The position numbers were made by a program, and so were the translations under genes. A stretch of 64,000 nucleotides of DNA from Dyadobacter crusticola DSM 16708 (GTDB lineage: Bacteria > Bacteroidota > Bacteroidia > Cytophagales > Spirosomataceae): contig NZ_KL370786.1 in assembly GCF_000701505.1 (NCBI RefSeq), positions 1 through 64,000 on the forward strand, in the 5' to 3' direction. The notes under the pieces are model-generated. The model had not been told where the DNA came from. It did no database searches and worked only from the letters and a program-made list of their open reading frames with translations. How positions within the stretch are numbered: the stretch's first letter is position 1; each line of letters opens with the position of its first letter. Below, one piece after another: positions 34,069 through 44,100 of this stretch.

Positions 34069-34977
34069 TCATCTAAATGCCTGCCGGAATTCCAGCGGAC
34101 TTTGGCTTGTTTTAGCCTTAAACAGTTTGTTAAAAGACTGAGCGTGTTCAAACCCTAAGCCGTAAGCAATCTCGCTCACAGACAGTTCGGTTGTCGATAA
34201 CTTTTCCTTGGCCTTTTCTAATAATTTCTCGTGAATGTGCTGCTGGGTCGAAAGGCCGGTCAGCTGTTTTAACAAGCTGCCAAGATACTTGGCAGAAATG
34301 TGAAGCTCGTCGGCGACAAATTTGACGGTAGGTAAGCCTTTGGACAATAAATCATCATCATTAAAATACGTGGTCAATACTGTTTCCATACGTTCCAGGA
34401 TTTTTGTGTTGGTTATTTTCCTGGTGATGAACTGGCGTTCATAGAACCTTTGTGCGTAGGTAAGCAATAATTCCAGTTGTGCGATAATTACATCTTGACT
34501 GAACTTGTCAATGTTTGAGCGATACTCATTTCTGATATTGTCAACGATTCCGTTGATTACCGCCTCTTCGTGGCTGGAAAGGAACAATGCTTCGTTAGCC
34601 GAATAACCAAAGTAGTCGTATCGCCTAATTTTTTTTGCCAGTGGGCTGTTCCATAAGAAGTCCGGATGAATGAAAAGCATCCAGCCCTCCAGGTTGTGGG
34701 GGACACCATTGTCCTCGCCGCGCAGAATTTGTCCTGGTGCCATAAAGGCCATCAGCCCTTCGTCGAAATCATACTTCTGCTGCCCGTACCATAATTTATC
34801 ACATCCGCGCTTCATCGACACCACATATAGGTCAAATACTACTGCGTCAATGTCTGGATCATCTTTCAGCCCCGCTAAATCAACAAGGCCAATTAGCGGG
34901 TGATGTGGTTTTTCAAGACCCATCAAACGATGGATTTCTGTAATAGACTGTATTCTGTAAGGTTTTTTGTTTGCCAT
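34069..34977 (-). CDS. AraC-family transcriptional regulator
   Basis: The 302-residue protein has an N-terminal sensor part (LVDLAGLKDDPDIDAVVFDL, then FMAPGQILRGEDNGVPHNL) and a C-terminal AraC domain. Its first helix-turn-helix is around PTVKFVADELHISAKYLGSL and the second around STTELSVSEIAYGLGFEHAQ, then SFNKLFKAKTSQSPLEFR. The DoxX-like gene lies 12 bases upstream on the same strand, so the two are probably one transcription unit. An AraC fragment of related sequence lies at 35548-35752 on the other strand. Confidence 0.92.
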   Translation of the reverse strand: MANKKPYRIQSITEIHRLMGLEKPHHPLIGLVDLAGLKDDPDIDAVVFDLYVVSMKRGCDKLWYGQQKYDFDEGLMAFMAPGQILRGEDNGVPHNLEGWMLFIHPDFLWNSPLAKKIRRYDYFGYSANEALFLSSHEEAVINGIVDNIRNEYRSNIDKFSQDVIIAQLELLLTYAQRFYERQFITRKITNTKILERMETVLTTYFNDDDLLSKGLPTVKFVADELHISAKYLGSLLKQLTGLSTQQHIHEKLLEKAKEKLSTTELSVSEIAYGLGFEHAQSFNKLFKAKTSQSPLEFRQAFR

Positions 34978-34989
34978 AATACCAGATTG

Positions 34990-35343
34990 TCAACTCTTAA
35001 ATGGATATTTCAACCATATCATAATCAGGGGCATTGCCAAAAAGGGAATCTCCATGAGTGCGGTTTTATAGTTGCCGGCGTGGAGCGAGAATGCCATTAT
35101 CAAAAGTATGGAAAACGCGCTAAGCAGATTACCTAGGAAAAATGTTTTAGGTATCGTCAGCAGGATACCTGTGAGAATAGTCAATGCCCCAAGCCACGGT
35201 ATAGCCGGTTCGCTAATCCCCAAATCAGCCATTATTTTGGTTGACTGAGGATTGTTTTTATAATTAAACGTATCCCAGCCATGCTTGAAACTGAGTACCA
35301 CAGAAACGACCAGCAACGTGAGGGCAATGACATTTTTGATCAT
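34990..35343 (-). CDS. Small DoxX-like four-helix membrane protein
   Basis: The 117-residue protein has four hydrophobic helices (IALTLLVVSVVLSFKHGWDT; IPWLGALTILTGILLTIPKT; NLLSAFSILLIMAFSLHAGN; IPFLAMPLIMIWLKY). Length and pattern fit the DoxX/DoxX-like group of inner-membrane proteins of uncertain role, sometimes linked to quinone or redox stress systems. It is the first gene of a two-gene unit with the AraC regulator. No catalytic motif can be seen. The family call is by shape and is moderate. Confidence 0.6.
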   Translation of the reverse strand: MIKNVIALTLLVVSVVLSFKHGWDTFNYKNNPQSTKIMADLGISEPAIPWLGALTILTGILLTIPKTFFLGNLLSAFSILLIMAFSLHAGNYKTALMEIPFLAMPLIMIWLKYPFKS

Positions 35344-35547
35344 AGCAGCTTGTATCTTTTAAATTGTTTAAAGTGATACCCGAACGGCGAAATACCGACA
35401 TACCCAAAAAAGTCGCCATGATCAGGACGGTACTGTTTTTTGGATCCAGTTCTGACTAATGTTTTGTTGTTGCAAAGTTCATTAGCTATTACAAACCAGG
35501 TTTAGCCAAAAGTCGTACTCTCGTAGCCAAACAGGTGTATTTTACAA

Positions 35548-35752
35548 TTGCAATGGCTCGTCTGTGGAATCAATGATCAGTTTAAGCTGAAAGAAATCCT
35601 GGAAAGTTTCACTTTATTAAGTGCTTATTTTTTATCCGATAAACCTCAAAACGAAGGCTTGCCTGCGGCAGCTTATTGCGCCGAAGCTTTGCATGTGTCA
35701 CCCAAATATTTTGGTGACCTGGTAAAAAAAGAAACCGGCAGCCCCTCCAAAA
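35548..35752 (+). pseudogene. AraC-family C-terminal fragment
   Basis: The frame QFKLKEILESFTLLSAYFLS then GLPAAAYCAEALHVSPKYFG, DLVKKETGSPSK aligns with the linker and first helix-turn-helix of the AraC protein at 34069 (TVLTTYFNDDD, GLPTVKFVADELHISAKYLG, SLLKQLTG). The second helix-turn-helix is missing: the frame runs on into sequence antisense to the next minus-strand ORF. No sensor domain precedes it. Confidence 0.7.
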
Positions 35753-36064
35753 TCAGCCATAAAGTTGAGCTTTCTTCAATTGCAATTTCAATGCTTTCAG
35801 TTCTACTGCCTGCTTCAAGAGCAGTTCAGTTCGTTTTTTCTGCAACCGTACTTTGTACCGTGCCATTTGCAGGTGTTGTTTTCTGATTAGCAAGACCTTG
35901 TCTATGTAGCTAGCCCGGTCGGCTGTGGCTTCAAGTCGTTTAAAATGACGGTAAGATAACCTTTGTTTTCTCTCTTCTGCATCAGCATCATAGGCCGATA
36001 TCTGTATTTGGTGCTTCCTTAATAATTCGACGATCTCGCGTTTTATATCTCCCTCGCTTAGCAT
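35753..36064 (-). CDS. Small charged helical protein, unknown function
   Basis: The 103-residue ORF starts at ATG 36064 and is rich in Lys, Arg, Glu and Leu with a probable long helix in the C-terminal half (KVLLIRKQHLQMARYKVRLQ then KKRTELLLKQAVELKALK). I recognise no domain. Codon choice looks ordinary for the region. The 3' end abuts the AraC fragment exactly, so it could be a genuine gene truncated by the same event or a chance frame. Confidence 0.4.
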   Translation of the reverse strand: MLSEGDIKREIVELLRKHQIQISAYDADAEERKQRLSYRHFKRLEATADRASYIDKVLLIRKQHLQMARYKVRLQKKRTELLLKQAVELKALKLQLKKAQLYG

Positions 36065-36298
36065 TAGTTCTACATTAAATTAGTAACTATTTTATTTGTA
36101 ACTAATTAATTATCAATGGGGTAAGTTCTCAGTTTGCCTGTCAGAAAAAATTGTGCCCGCATTTGCTGAAAGGTGGATAAGCTGGTCGGTCCGCTTGCCT
36201 AACTGCGCAAGTAATTTGGATCAGTAGTTTCCTATGGTCCTGGTGCTTTTTTGCAAAATCATTTATCTCACGTATTCAACTTGACAAGAATAACCAGT

Positions 36299-36940
36299 AT
36301 GAAAAAAGGTACACATCTGCTTGGATTGACATTTGCATTATTTCTGTTCACCACCCTCGCCGCCCACGCCCAGGACGGCTGGATCTCGCTTTTTAACGGT
36401 AAAGACCTGACCGGCTGGAAAGTAGGAGCCAATGCGAGCTCTTTCACGATTGTCGACGGTACGATACAGGTTGCCGGGCCGCGTGCGCATTTGTTTTACG
36501 AGGGGCCTGTGAAAAACCACATGTTCAAAAATTTCGAGTTCAAAGCGACCGTGAAAACAAAGCCAGGATCTAACTCGGGTATTTTCATTCATACAGCTTA
36601 CCAGGAAGACGGCTGGCCTTCACAAGGGTATGAAGTGCAGGTCAACCAGTCGCACACAGATTACAAGCGCACGGGAAGCTTATATAACGTTGTCGATGTG
36701 AAAGAAACCTACGTAAAAGACGACGAATGGTATACAGAGTACATCAAAGTGGAGGGTAAGCACATTACTATCAAGATCAACGACAAGGTGGTTGTTGATT
36801 ATGAAGAGACGGATGTGGATAAAAGACAGGGTGATATGAAAAACAAATTCCTCAAATCCGGCACCTTTGCTTTGCAGGCGCATGATCCCAAGAGCATTGT
36901 TTTCTACAAGGATATCATGGTAAAACCTTTGACAGAGTAA
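36299..36940 (+). CDS. Secreted DUF1080 protein (3-keto-disaccharide hydrolase-like)
   Basis: ATG 36299 starts a Sec signal (MKKGTHLLGLTFALFLFTTL to AHAQ); the frame upstream of it has no signal. The 213-residue product is one DUF1080 domain, a concanavalin-like beta sandwich: DGWISLFNGKDLTGWKVGAN at the start, then FEFKATVKTKPGSNSGIFIH, GYEVQVNQSHTDY and FALQAHDPKSIVFYKDIMV at the end. Members hydrolyse 3-keto-glycosides or bind sugars in the periplasm or at the cell surface. The YdeI-like gene follows after 16 bases, but functional connection is doubtful. Confidence 0.88.
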   Translation: MKKGTHLLGLTFALFLFTTLAAHAQDGWISLFNGKDLTGWKVGANASSFTIVDGTIQVAGPRAHLFYEGPVKNHMFKNFEFKATVKTKPGSNSGIFIHTAYQEDGWPSQGYEVQVNQSHTDYKRTGSLYNVVDVKETYVKDDEWYTEYIKVEGKHITIKINDKVVVDYEETDVDKRQGDMKNKFLKSGTFALQAHDPKSIVFYKDIMVKPLTE

Positions 36941-36956
36941 ATCATCCGCACAGGTT

Positions 36957-37436
36957 ATGCCTGACTTTGTTCATTTCGAATCGGTACTTGATCGCCTCCC
37001 CAAAAAGGGAGGCGAATTTTATATGATCGTACCTGATGAAGTTGCATTGCAGTTCGTCGAGGGGCGCAAGCCGGCGCGTATAAGATGTTTGTTGAATGGG
37101 CAGATAGAATTTCAATGCGCTGTCAGGCCCAAAGGTGGGGGAGGTTTTTACATAAATATCGGTACACCGATCAGACAGGAGGCTAAGCTCCAACTTGGGC
37201 AGCCGCTTTTTGCCAAAATATGGAAAGACGAAAGTGAGTTTGGACGGGATATCCCGGAGGAACTTGCTGAGCTGCTTGAAATGGACCCGGAAGGGAAGAA
37301 GGCCTTTTACGACCAGCTTCCGAGTCACCAGCGCGGTATGATCTATTACATTGCCGGTGCCAAATCAATGCAAGTTCGTATAGACCGCGCAATCAAGATG
37401 ATTAACCGGCTGAAAAACGGACGTATCTCACAATAA
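36957..37436 (+). CDS. YdeI/OmpD-associated family protein (DUF1905 plus OmdA tail)
   Basis: The 159-residue protein has a DUF1905 beta domain (EGRKPARIRCLLNGQIEFQC, then GGGGFYINIGTPIRQEAKLQ) and a C-terminal helical YdeI/OmdA domain (PEELAELLEMDPEGKKAFYD, QLPSHQRGMIYYIAGAKSMQ, RIDRAIKMI). These proteins have been linked to envelope stress and peptide or bacteriocin resistance in enterics; the biochemical role is not known. The gene begins 16 bases after the DUF1080 stop and may share its transcript. A hairpin at 37476-37510 lies between it and the convergent stress gene. Confidence 0.8.
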   Translation: MPDFVHFESVLDRLPKKGGEFYMIVPDEVALQFVEGRKPARIRCLLNGQIEFQCAVRPKGGGGFYINIGTPIRQEAKLQLGQPLFAKIWKDESEFGRDIPEELAELLEMDPEGKKAFYDQLPSHQRGMIYYIAGAKSMQVRIDRAIKMINRLKNGRISQ

Positions 37437-37475
37437 AATACACGCTCTTAATCTGTCTGCTCAGATAAAGAAATA

Positions 37476-37510
37476 GCCTGGCGGGTTGTTGATTCACGAA
37501 CCGGCCAGGC
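37476..37510. terminator. Hairpin between convergent genes
   Basis: GCCTGGCGGGTT (37476-37487) pairs with AACCGGCCAGGC (37499-37510) with one mismatch and an 11-base loop. There is no T tract on either side, so it may end transcription weakly in both directions. Confidence 0.5.
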
Positions 37511-37541
37511 CACTGTTGACTACGCAAGGTAACGAGACACC

Positions 37542-38306
37542 TCAGGAAGGTCTCTCCGAAAAACCGTCCGGTTTCTTTCCTTCATTATCAACAATATCGT
37601 TGATCATCGCGTCGCGCTCTTCAACTGTCTTGTTCAGGATTTCCTGGTTCTCCAAAGTATTGTCATGATCTGCTCCCGGTACCTGCGCGTTTGGCTGTGT
37701 GTTAATCCCGCTCTCAACCGGCTCGGTGAATTCGGTAGTACCAATGTGGTTCACGGGCATGGTGCCATAGCTGTTTTGCTGCTGGCGAAGGCGCAGACTT
37801 TCTTCAACTTTGCGCTCGACAATGCGGCTTCGTACCCGCGCGCTTGCCTCGCGCCGTTCGCTGTCACTTCCCCAGTCAGCAGCAGACACTCCTGCATCCT
37901 GTTGCTCTGAAACGCTCGGTGGGTTCACGATCGGATCTTCATACTGCTTACCGATATTCTGGCTTGCGTTTACGTCCTGCGCACCAAACTCGTCCATTAT
38001 CGCAGCTGCGATCTCCGCCTGCTCAGCACTTGATGCGTGTACAGTTACAATAGTTCCACGCTTTCCGGCCTCTGTGTACCGCTCGGTTTCATGGCGGTCG
38101 CCATTGAAGAGATCCTGGAAGAAGTGTCCGAGGCGATCGAGCCAGTCTATTTCCGGCTCGGGAACCGATGTTTCATCCGGCGCAGTTTTGTAAGAAGCGG
38201 TTTTAATATCAACCTCTCCGTCTGTAAATCCGTTTGCCAGCAAATTATCCTGTGCATTTCTGGCATCACTTTCTGATTCGAATATTCCGATTACTGTTTT
38301 TGACAT
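37542..38306 (-). CDS. General stress protein with YflT/17M-like N-terminal domain
   Basis: The 254-residue protein starts with a ferredoxin-like YflT/general-stress-17M domain (SKTVIGIFESESDARNAQDN, LLANGFTDGEVDIK, then GTIVTVHASSAEQAEIAAAI, MDEFGAQDVN). The rest is low-complexity and highly charged (ASARVRSRIVERKVEESLRL), ending in a disordered tail (EGKKPDGFSERPS). No signal peptide. Proteins of this type are induced by heat, salt or ethanol in other bacteria. It faces the YdeI gene and is divergent from the large kinase at 38507, with about 200 bases between the two starts that should hold both promoters. Confidence 0.75.
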   Translation of the reverse strand: MSKTVIGIFESESDARNAQDNLLANGFTDGEVDIKTASYKTAPDETSVPEPEIDWLDRLGHFFQDLFNGDRHETERYTEAGKRGTIVTVHASSAEQAEIAAAIMDEFGAQDVNASQNIGKQYEDPIVNPPSVSEQQDAGVSAADWGSDSERREASARVRSRIVERKVEESLRLRQQQNSYGTMPVNHIGTTEFTEPVESGINTQPNAQVPGADHDNTLENQEILNKTVEERDAMINDIVDNEGKKPDGFSERPS

Positions 38307-38506
38307 CTTGTTTCTTGTTTGCGTTTAGCTTTGCTGATGCTGCATTTGCATCAATATCTATGCCGGGCGTGTGAGCTGTTGCGGCGCAGTGATACGCAAC
38401 GCCTGGCAGCAGTTTAAACAGCGCAATTGGCATGATACTTGCAGATGCGCGTTTGTGAAAACCTTCGGCGCATTGTTTATCTTGCCGCTCTTAATCAAGT
38501 ATTCTT

Positions 38507-40996
38507 TTGGAAGAATTATCGAAAACTAATGCAAACGCGCTATCGGCTGGCGGAGGCCGGATGGGTGAGTTTATTCGAAGTTATAACTGGTCGGCTTCCG
38601 CATTGGGAACACCCGACCGCTGGCCGGTAAGTCTGAGGACACTGGTGCAAATGACATTAAATTCCCGCTTCCCCACGGTGTTATTTTGGGGGAAAGACCT
38701 GATTACTTTTTACAACGACGCTTTTCACGCCAGTTTTGCCGGTAAGGAAGGTTTACCAGTAATCGGAAAGCCGGGTCCGGTAAGTTTCAACGGCTCCTGG
38801 AATCGTATTGCAACGCAAATAGCGACGGTAATGGGCGGCGGCGAGGCGCTCTGGTTTGAAGACGAGGTCTTCCCGCTAGATCTCAATAAACAGGCTGATT
38901 CCAGCCACTGGACTTACAGCATAAGTGCAGTTCATGATGACAGCGGCGCGATCAATGGCGTGCTTTTCACCTGCCTGCAAACGACCAGAGCAGTCGAAAC
39001 AGCGAACAGGCTCCGGTTTTCGGAGCAGCGCTTTCAGAATCTCGTGCGCGAAGCATCGGTCGGGATTATCATGCTCAGCGGACCTGAAATGCGGGTTGAG
39101 ATTGTAAATGAAGCCTACGCGTCGCTCATCAACAGGAAAGCCAGCCAGTTGCAGGGGCAAAAGCTCTTTGACATTGTTCCCGAAGGCCGCGATCCTTTTT
39201 ATGCCCTCATAAACAAAGTACGGCTTACCGGAGAACCATTGTACCTGTATGCGCAGCCCTATCACGTGCTTCTTGAAGAAGGCAGGAGAGAAGGCTTTCT
39301 TGACCTGGTATATCAGCCGTACAGAGAGCTCGACGGACAAATCACCGGGGTGATCATTCTTTGCCAGGATGTAACGCAGCAGGTATCCGCGCGCCGGCAG
39401 CTGGAAGAAAGTGAAGCCCGGCTCCGCAGCGTGGTAGAAAGCGCCCCTTTCCCGATCGGCCTGTATGTTGGTCCCGAAATGCGCATTCAGCTGGTTAACC
39501 AGTCGATTATAGATGTTTGGGGAAAAGGGCCCGACATTGTGGGCAAACGCTATGCCGAGGTACTGCCTGAACTGGCTGGAAAGGGAATATACGAGCAGCT
39601 CGACGGTGTTTACCGGACAGGTAAGACTTTCAACGCTTCCAATCAGCGGGTAGACCTGATGATTGAAGGAGAGCTGCGCCGGTTTTACTTCAAATATACT
39701 TTTACACCCCTGTTTGATTCTGACCGGAATGTTTACGGGGTCATGAATACGGCGGCAGATGTGACAGATCTTGTACTGGCGCAGGAGCAGCTGCAGGAGG
39801 CAGAGGCAAGCCTGAGAGGCGCCATTGAACTGGCCCAACTGGGTTCCTGGGAGCTCGATGTAGCCACAGGGAAGGTCAGCTACTCGGACACGATCAAATC
39901 ATGGTTTGGTTTTGACGAGGACCAGATCGTGCTCGGAGAAGTTTACAACCCCATTCATCCCGATGATCGCGCTGCCGTAGCGGATGCTGTCAACCGGGCA
40001 CTCGCATCTGGTTCTTCGGGCGTGTATGATGCCGAGTACCGGCTGATTGCATTCGGATCAGACCAGGAGCGCGTTGTGCATGCGCTGGGTAAGGTGATCT
40101 ATGATGAGCACGGCCAGCCTTACAAAATGCTCGGTACCGCGCAGGATATCACATCGTCCCGCCAGCGGCAGGATGCGCTCGAACAGCTTGTGCAGCTGAG
40201 GACCGCCGAGCTTGCCGCGCAAAATGAGGAGTACTTCGCCATCAATGAAGAACTGGAAGAAGCCAACCAGCTGCTTTTACGTACCAATGAGAATCTGCAG
40301 CAATTTGCTTATGTCGCCAGCCACGATTTGCAGGAGCCTCTCCGCAAAATTCGCCAGTTCAGTGACCTTCTGAAGTCGCAGAATGCAACGGCCAGCGGTA
40401 ACGACTGGCATTACCTCGACAGGATCCAGTCCGCTGCAAGCCGCATGTCGGTGCTGATCCGGGACCTGCTCGACTTTTCAAGTATTACCACAGAGCTCGA
40501 AACGGCACATTTTGTGTCATTGGATACCGTTGTCAATACAGTATTATCGGACCTGGAATTGGTAGTTATCGAAACAGGCGCTCAGGTTGAAATGGACCCA
40601 TTACCTGGTATTCAGGGGAATGCGTTGCAGTTGGGCCAATTGTTTCAAAACCTGATCAGCAATGCATTGAAGTTCCGGAAGCCGGGCACAGCTCCGCTGA
40701 TCCGCGTCACCAGTACCCAGGTTGCGCAGAGTGAGCTGCCCAGCGCTGTAAAGCCGGTGCGGAATTCCAGAATGTATCACCGCATTGAAGTGACGGATAA
40801 CGGGATCGGGTTTGACGAAAAGTACCTCGACCGCATTTTCCAGGTATTCCAGCGGCTCCATTCCAAGCACGAATTCAATGGAACCGGCATTGGTCTGGCT
40901 ATCTGCGAGAAAGTGGTGGCCAACCACGGCGGGGCGATCACGGCTGCAAGCCAGCCTGGCCAGGGCGCGTCATTCCAGATCTTTTTCCCGGTTTAG
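38507..40996 (+). CDS. PAS-domain sensor histidine kinase
   Basis: The frame from TTG 38507 includes SAGGGRMGEFIRSYNWSASA, which resembles the conserved beginning of related kinases, so I keep this start; ATG 38561, with a good GGAGG upstream, is the alternative. The 829-residue protein has an N-terminal PAS/GAF-like sensor part (FPTVLFWGKDLITFYNDAF), PAS domains around 175-290, 300-410 (PFPIGLYVGPEMRIQLVNQS) and 425-550 (GSWELDVATGKVSYSDTIK), a HisKA with YVASHDLQEPLRKI (His606), and HATPase_c (FQNLISNALKF; VTDNGIGFD; GTGIGLAICEK). It is cytoplasmic. It closely resembles the kinase at 11836-14187. No response regulator adjoins it. Confidence 0.92.
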   Translation: MEELSKTNANALSAGGGRMGEFIRSYNWSASALGTPDRWPVSLRTLVQMTLNSRFPTVLFWGKDLITFYNDAFHASFAGKEGLPVIGKPGPVSFNGSWNRIATQIATVMGGGEALWFEDEVFPLDLNKQADSSHWTYSISAVHDDSGAINGVLFTCLQTTRAVETANRLRFSEQRFQNLVREASVGIIMLSGPEMRVEIVNEAYASLINRKASQLQGQKLFDIVPEGRDPFYALINKVRLTGEPLYLYAQPYHVLLEEGRREGFLDLVYQPYRELDGQITGVIILCQDVTQQVSARRQLEESEARLRSVVESAPFPIGLYVGPEMRIQLVNQSIIDVWGKGPDIVGKRYAEVLPELAGKGIYEQLDGVYRTGKTFNASNQRVDLMIEGELRRFYFKYTFTPLFDSDRNVYGVMNTAADVTDLVLAQEQLQEAEASLRGAIELAQLGSWELDVATGKVSYSDTIKSWFGFDEDQIVLGEVYNPIHPDDRAAVADAVNRALASGSSGVYDAEYRLIAFGSDQERVVHALGKVIYDEHGQPYKMLGTAQDITSSRQRQDALEQLVQLRTAELAAQNEEYFAINEELEEANQLLLRTNENLQQFAYVASHDLQEPLRKIRQFSDLLKSQNATASGNDWHYLDRIQSAASRMSVLIRDLLDFSSITTELETAHFVSLDTVVNTVLSDLELVVIETGAQVEMDPLPGIQGNALQLGQLFQNLISNALKFRKPGTAPLIRVTSTQVAQSELPSAVKPVRNSRMYHRIEVTDNGIGFDEKYLDRIFQVFQRLHSKHEFNGTGIGLAICEKVVANHGGAITAASQPGQGASFQIFFPV

Positions 40997-41134
40997 CCTA
41001 AATAGGATCCATTGATAATTGAGGCAGAAAACACAGCAGACTGGCCTGGAAAACAGAAGATAAATCTTGATAAACAGTAAAATTTGAACGAAAACAAGTT
41101 TAAATTAACTTACAGTAATGATTGTATTCCATTC

Positions 41135-44100
41135 ATGCGAAGTTGGTTTGTAGCTTGTTTTCTGATTTTAGCCGGTTTATTGAGCGGGACGAGAATGGTA
41201 GTGGCGCAGTCGAGCGATTACCAGTTTTCGCGCTACAATGCAGAGAAAGGATTATCACATAATCAGGTCAATTGCTTTTTAAAAGATAGCCGCGGCTTTG
41301 TCTGGGTAGGCACGGCCGACGGGCTGAACCGTTTCGATGGTTATTCGTTCCGCGTCTTTAAGCATGATCCGGCCGACACAACCAGCCTTTCCGACCATTT
41401 TATCAACTCAATTTTTGAAGATCCGGAAGGTTATATCTGGATCAACACCCGCAAAGGGTTTAATATTTACGATCCTTCCACAGAGAGCATTGACCGCAAT
41501 GCCAGCAAAGCTGCAAAGCGGCTCGGGCTGAGCGACGCCGACTTTGGCGCCATCATCAAAACGCATGCAGGTGATTACTGGATCAATCACAATAAACTCG
41601 GATTGACTAAATACCTGAGCAAGACTAAAAAACTACTCAGAATTCCATTAAAGCCGCTACTGGATCCTTTGAAGGGGATCACGCGGGCTATTACCGATTT
41701 CAATGAAGATGCCCGGGGAAATCTCTGGATCGTGTGCAACGACGGGCTGATTGCCCGCATTGATGCGCATTCCAACCAGGCTGGGTTTCAAAGCGCGTTG
41801 CTGAAAGTCAAAAATCTTGGTATATCTCCCAACTACCGCATTTTTGTGGACGAGCAGAGACAGCCTTGGGTGTATGTTGTCAAAGCCGTATTTGGCGCCT
41901 TCTATTTAGATACTGAACGCAATCGACTGCTGGTTGCAAGCACGACAGGGCCGGACTTCCGGCTGAGCAACAATGCAGTAAGCGCCATTGTGCAGGGCCC
42001 GGAAGGGAAGATCTGGATCGGGACAGATCATGGCGGCATTAATATCCTGGATAAACAGACCGGGAAGGTTTCAACGTTGCTGTCAAATGCAAATGATCCC
42101 CGCACGATCAGTCAAAACAGCATTCTTAGTCTTTACAAAGATCCGACGGGGATGATCTGGGCGGGTACTTTCAAAAAGGGCTTTTCGAGCTACCATCAGA
42201 ATATCTTCAAGTTTTCGCTCATTCGTCACCTGCCCGCGGTGCCGGGAAGTTTGCCTTTTGAAGATGTAAATGTGTTTACGGAAGATCCTTCCGGCAATAT
42301 CTGGCTGGGTACCAACGGAGGCGGACTGATTTACTACAACAGGAGCAAGAATACTTTCCGGCAATACAAGAACATCCCCGGCGACCCCAGTAGTCTGAGC
42401 AACAATGTGATCGTCAGTATGTTCTTGGATAAAAGCGGGTTGCTGTGGATAGGTACCTACTTTGGCGGGCTTAACAGTTTCGATGGAAATACTTTCACCC
42501 GTTACCTGCACAATCCGGCGGACTCGACAAGTTTGGTCGACGACAGGGTTTGGGAGATTTTCGAAGATTCCCAGCGGCGGCTTTGGGTGGGTACCCTCGC
42601 GGACGGCCTGGATTTGTTTGACAGAAACAAAAAAACTTTTAAACATTACCGCCGCCTGGCGCCTAACTCAGTTAGCTCCGACTATATTTCTGCTTTGCTC
42701 GAAGATAAAAACGGCGACCTGTGGATCGGGACCGCAAACGGGATTGATGTATTAAAACGAAGCACAGGGAAGTTTATCCATTACATGTACGCCGCCGGCG
42801 ACCCGCTGAGCCTGAGTAGCGACGGCGTCACTTCTCTTGCATTGGACAGTCTGGACAACATTTGGGTAGGTACCTCGGAAGGGCTGAACCGCTATGACAG
42901 AAAGCGCAACGGATTTGTTTCATACAGCACAAGGCACGGTCTGCCCGATAATTCAATATTGACCATTGTAGTCGATAAAAAGCAGAATCTCTGGCTCGGA
43001 ACGCCGAAGGGGCTTGTAAACCTCCGTGTTACCAAAAGAGTTGCCGGCATTCCGGCACGGTTTGAAGTGAGTACTTACAATGAGATAGACGGATTGCAGG
43101 GCAGGGGATTCAATGAGAATGCGGCATTGGTACTGCGTTCGGGTGAGCTGATCTTCGGCGGTGCAAACGGTTTTTCCATTTTCGATCCTGCCAAGATCCG
43201 CGATGAAGCGGTGCCTGCGCCGGTAACGCTCACCAATTTTCAGATTTTCAATCAAAGTGTGTTGCCCGGCGAGCTAGTTGCTGGTAAGCCGGTGCTGAGC
43301 AGGTCCATTTCCGAAACCGAACGGATCGTTCTCAAACACAGCCAGAATGTGTTTTCCATTGAATTTGCCGCATTGAATTTTTTACACCCGGAAAAAAACC
43401 GGTACCTCTACCAGCTCGCAGGCTTTAACAACCGGTGGTTTGAAGCAGACAATACAAGGAAAGTAACTTATACCAACCTGGACCCTGGAACCTATGTATT
43501 CAAGGTGAGAATGAAGGGCGGCGGCCCATCGTCAGAGCGTCGCCTGGAACTGGAAATTTTGCCGCCGCTCTGGCGTACATGGTGGGCTTATATGATCTAT
43601 GTATTGCTGGTGATCGGTGCATTGCTGGTCGCGCGCTGGGTTTTGATCGAGCGGGAAAAAATGAACTTTGAGCTCGAACAGGAGCGGAGGCACGCACAAC
43701 AAATGCACGAGCTGGATTTGATGAAGATCAGGTTTTTTACCAATGTCAGCCATGAATTCCGGACTCCGCTGACGCTGATGCTGACGCCGCTGGAAAATCT
43801 GCTGCACAACATCCAATCTGACCATTCTGTGCACAAACAGCTTTCGCTCATTCACCGCAACGCGAAACGCCTGCTGAACCTGGTAACCCAGATACTCGAT
43901 TTCAAGAAGCTGGAAGTTGAAGAAACCCGCTTTAATGCAGAGTCCGGAGATATTGTACAGTTTATCAGGGAGATTGCCCATACATTTTCAGACCTGTCCG
44001 AGCACAAGCATATCAGCTACCTCTTCGAAAGTGAAGTTGATTCCCGCTACGCCGACTTTGATCAGGACAAGCTTTCCAAAATCATGTACAACCTGCTGTC

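Noticed and set aside
38876..39838. 320-residue minus-strand ORF inside the PAS kinase
   Set aside because: The plus strand has full PAS, HisKA and HATPase motifs; the antisense frame has none.
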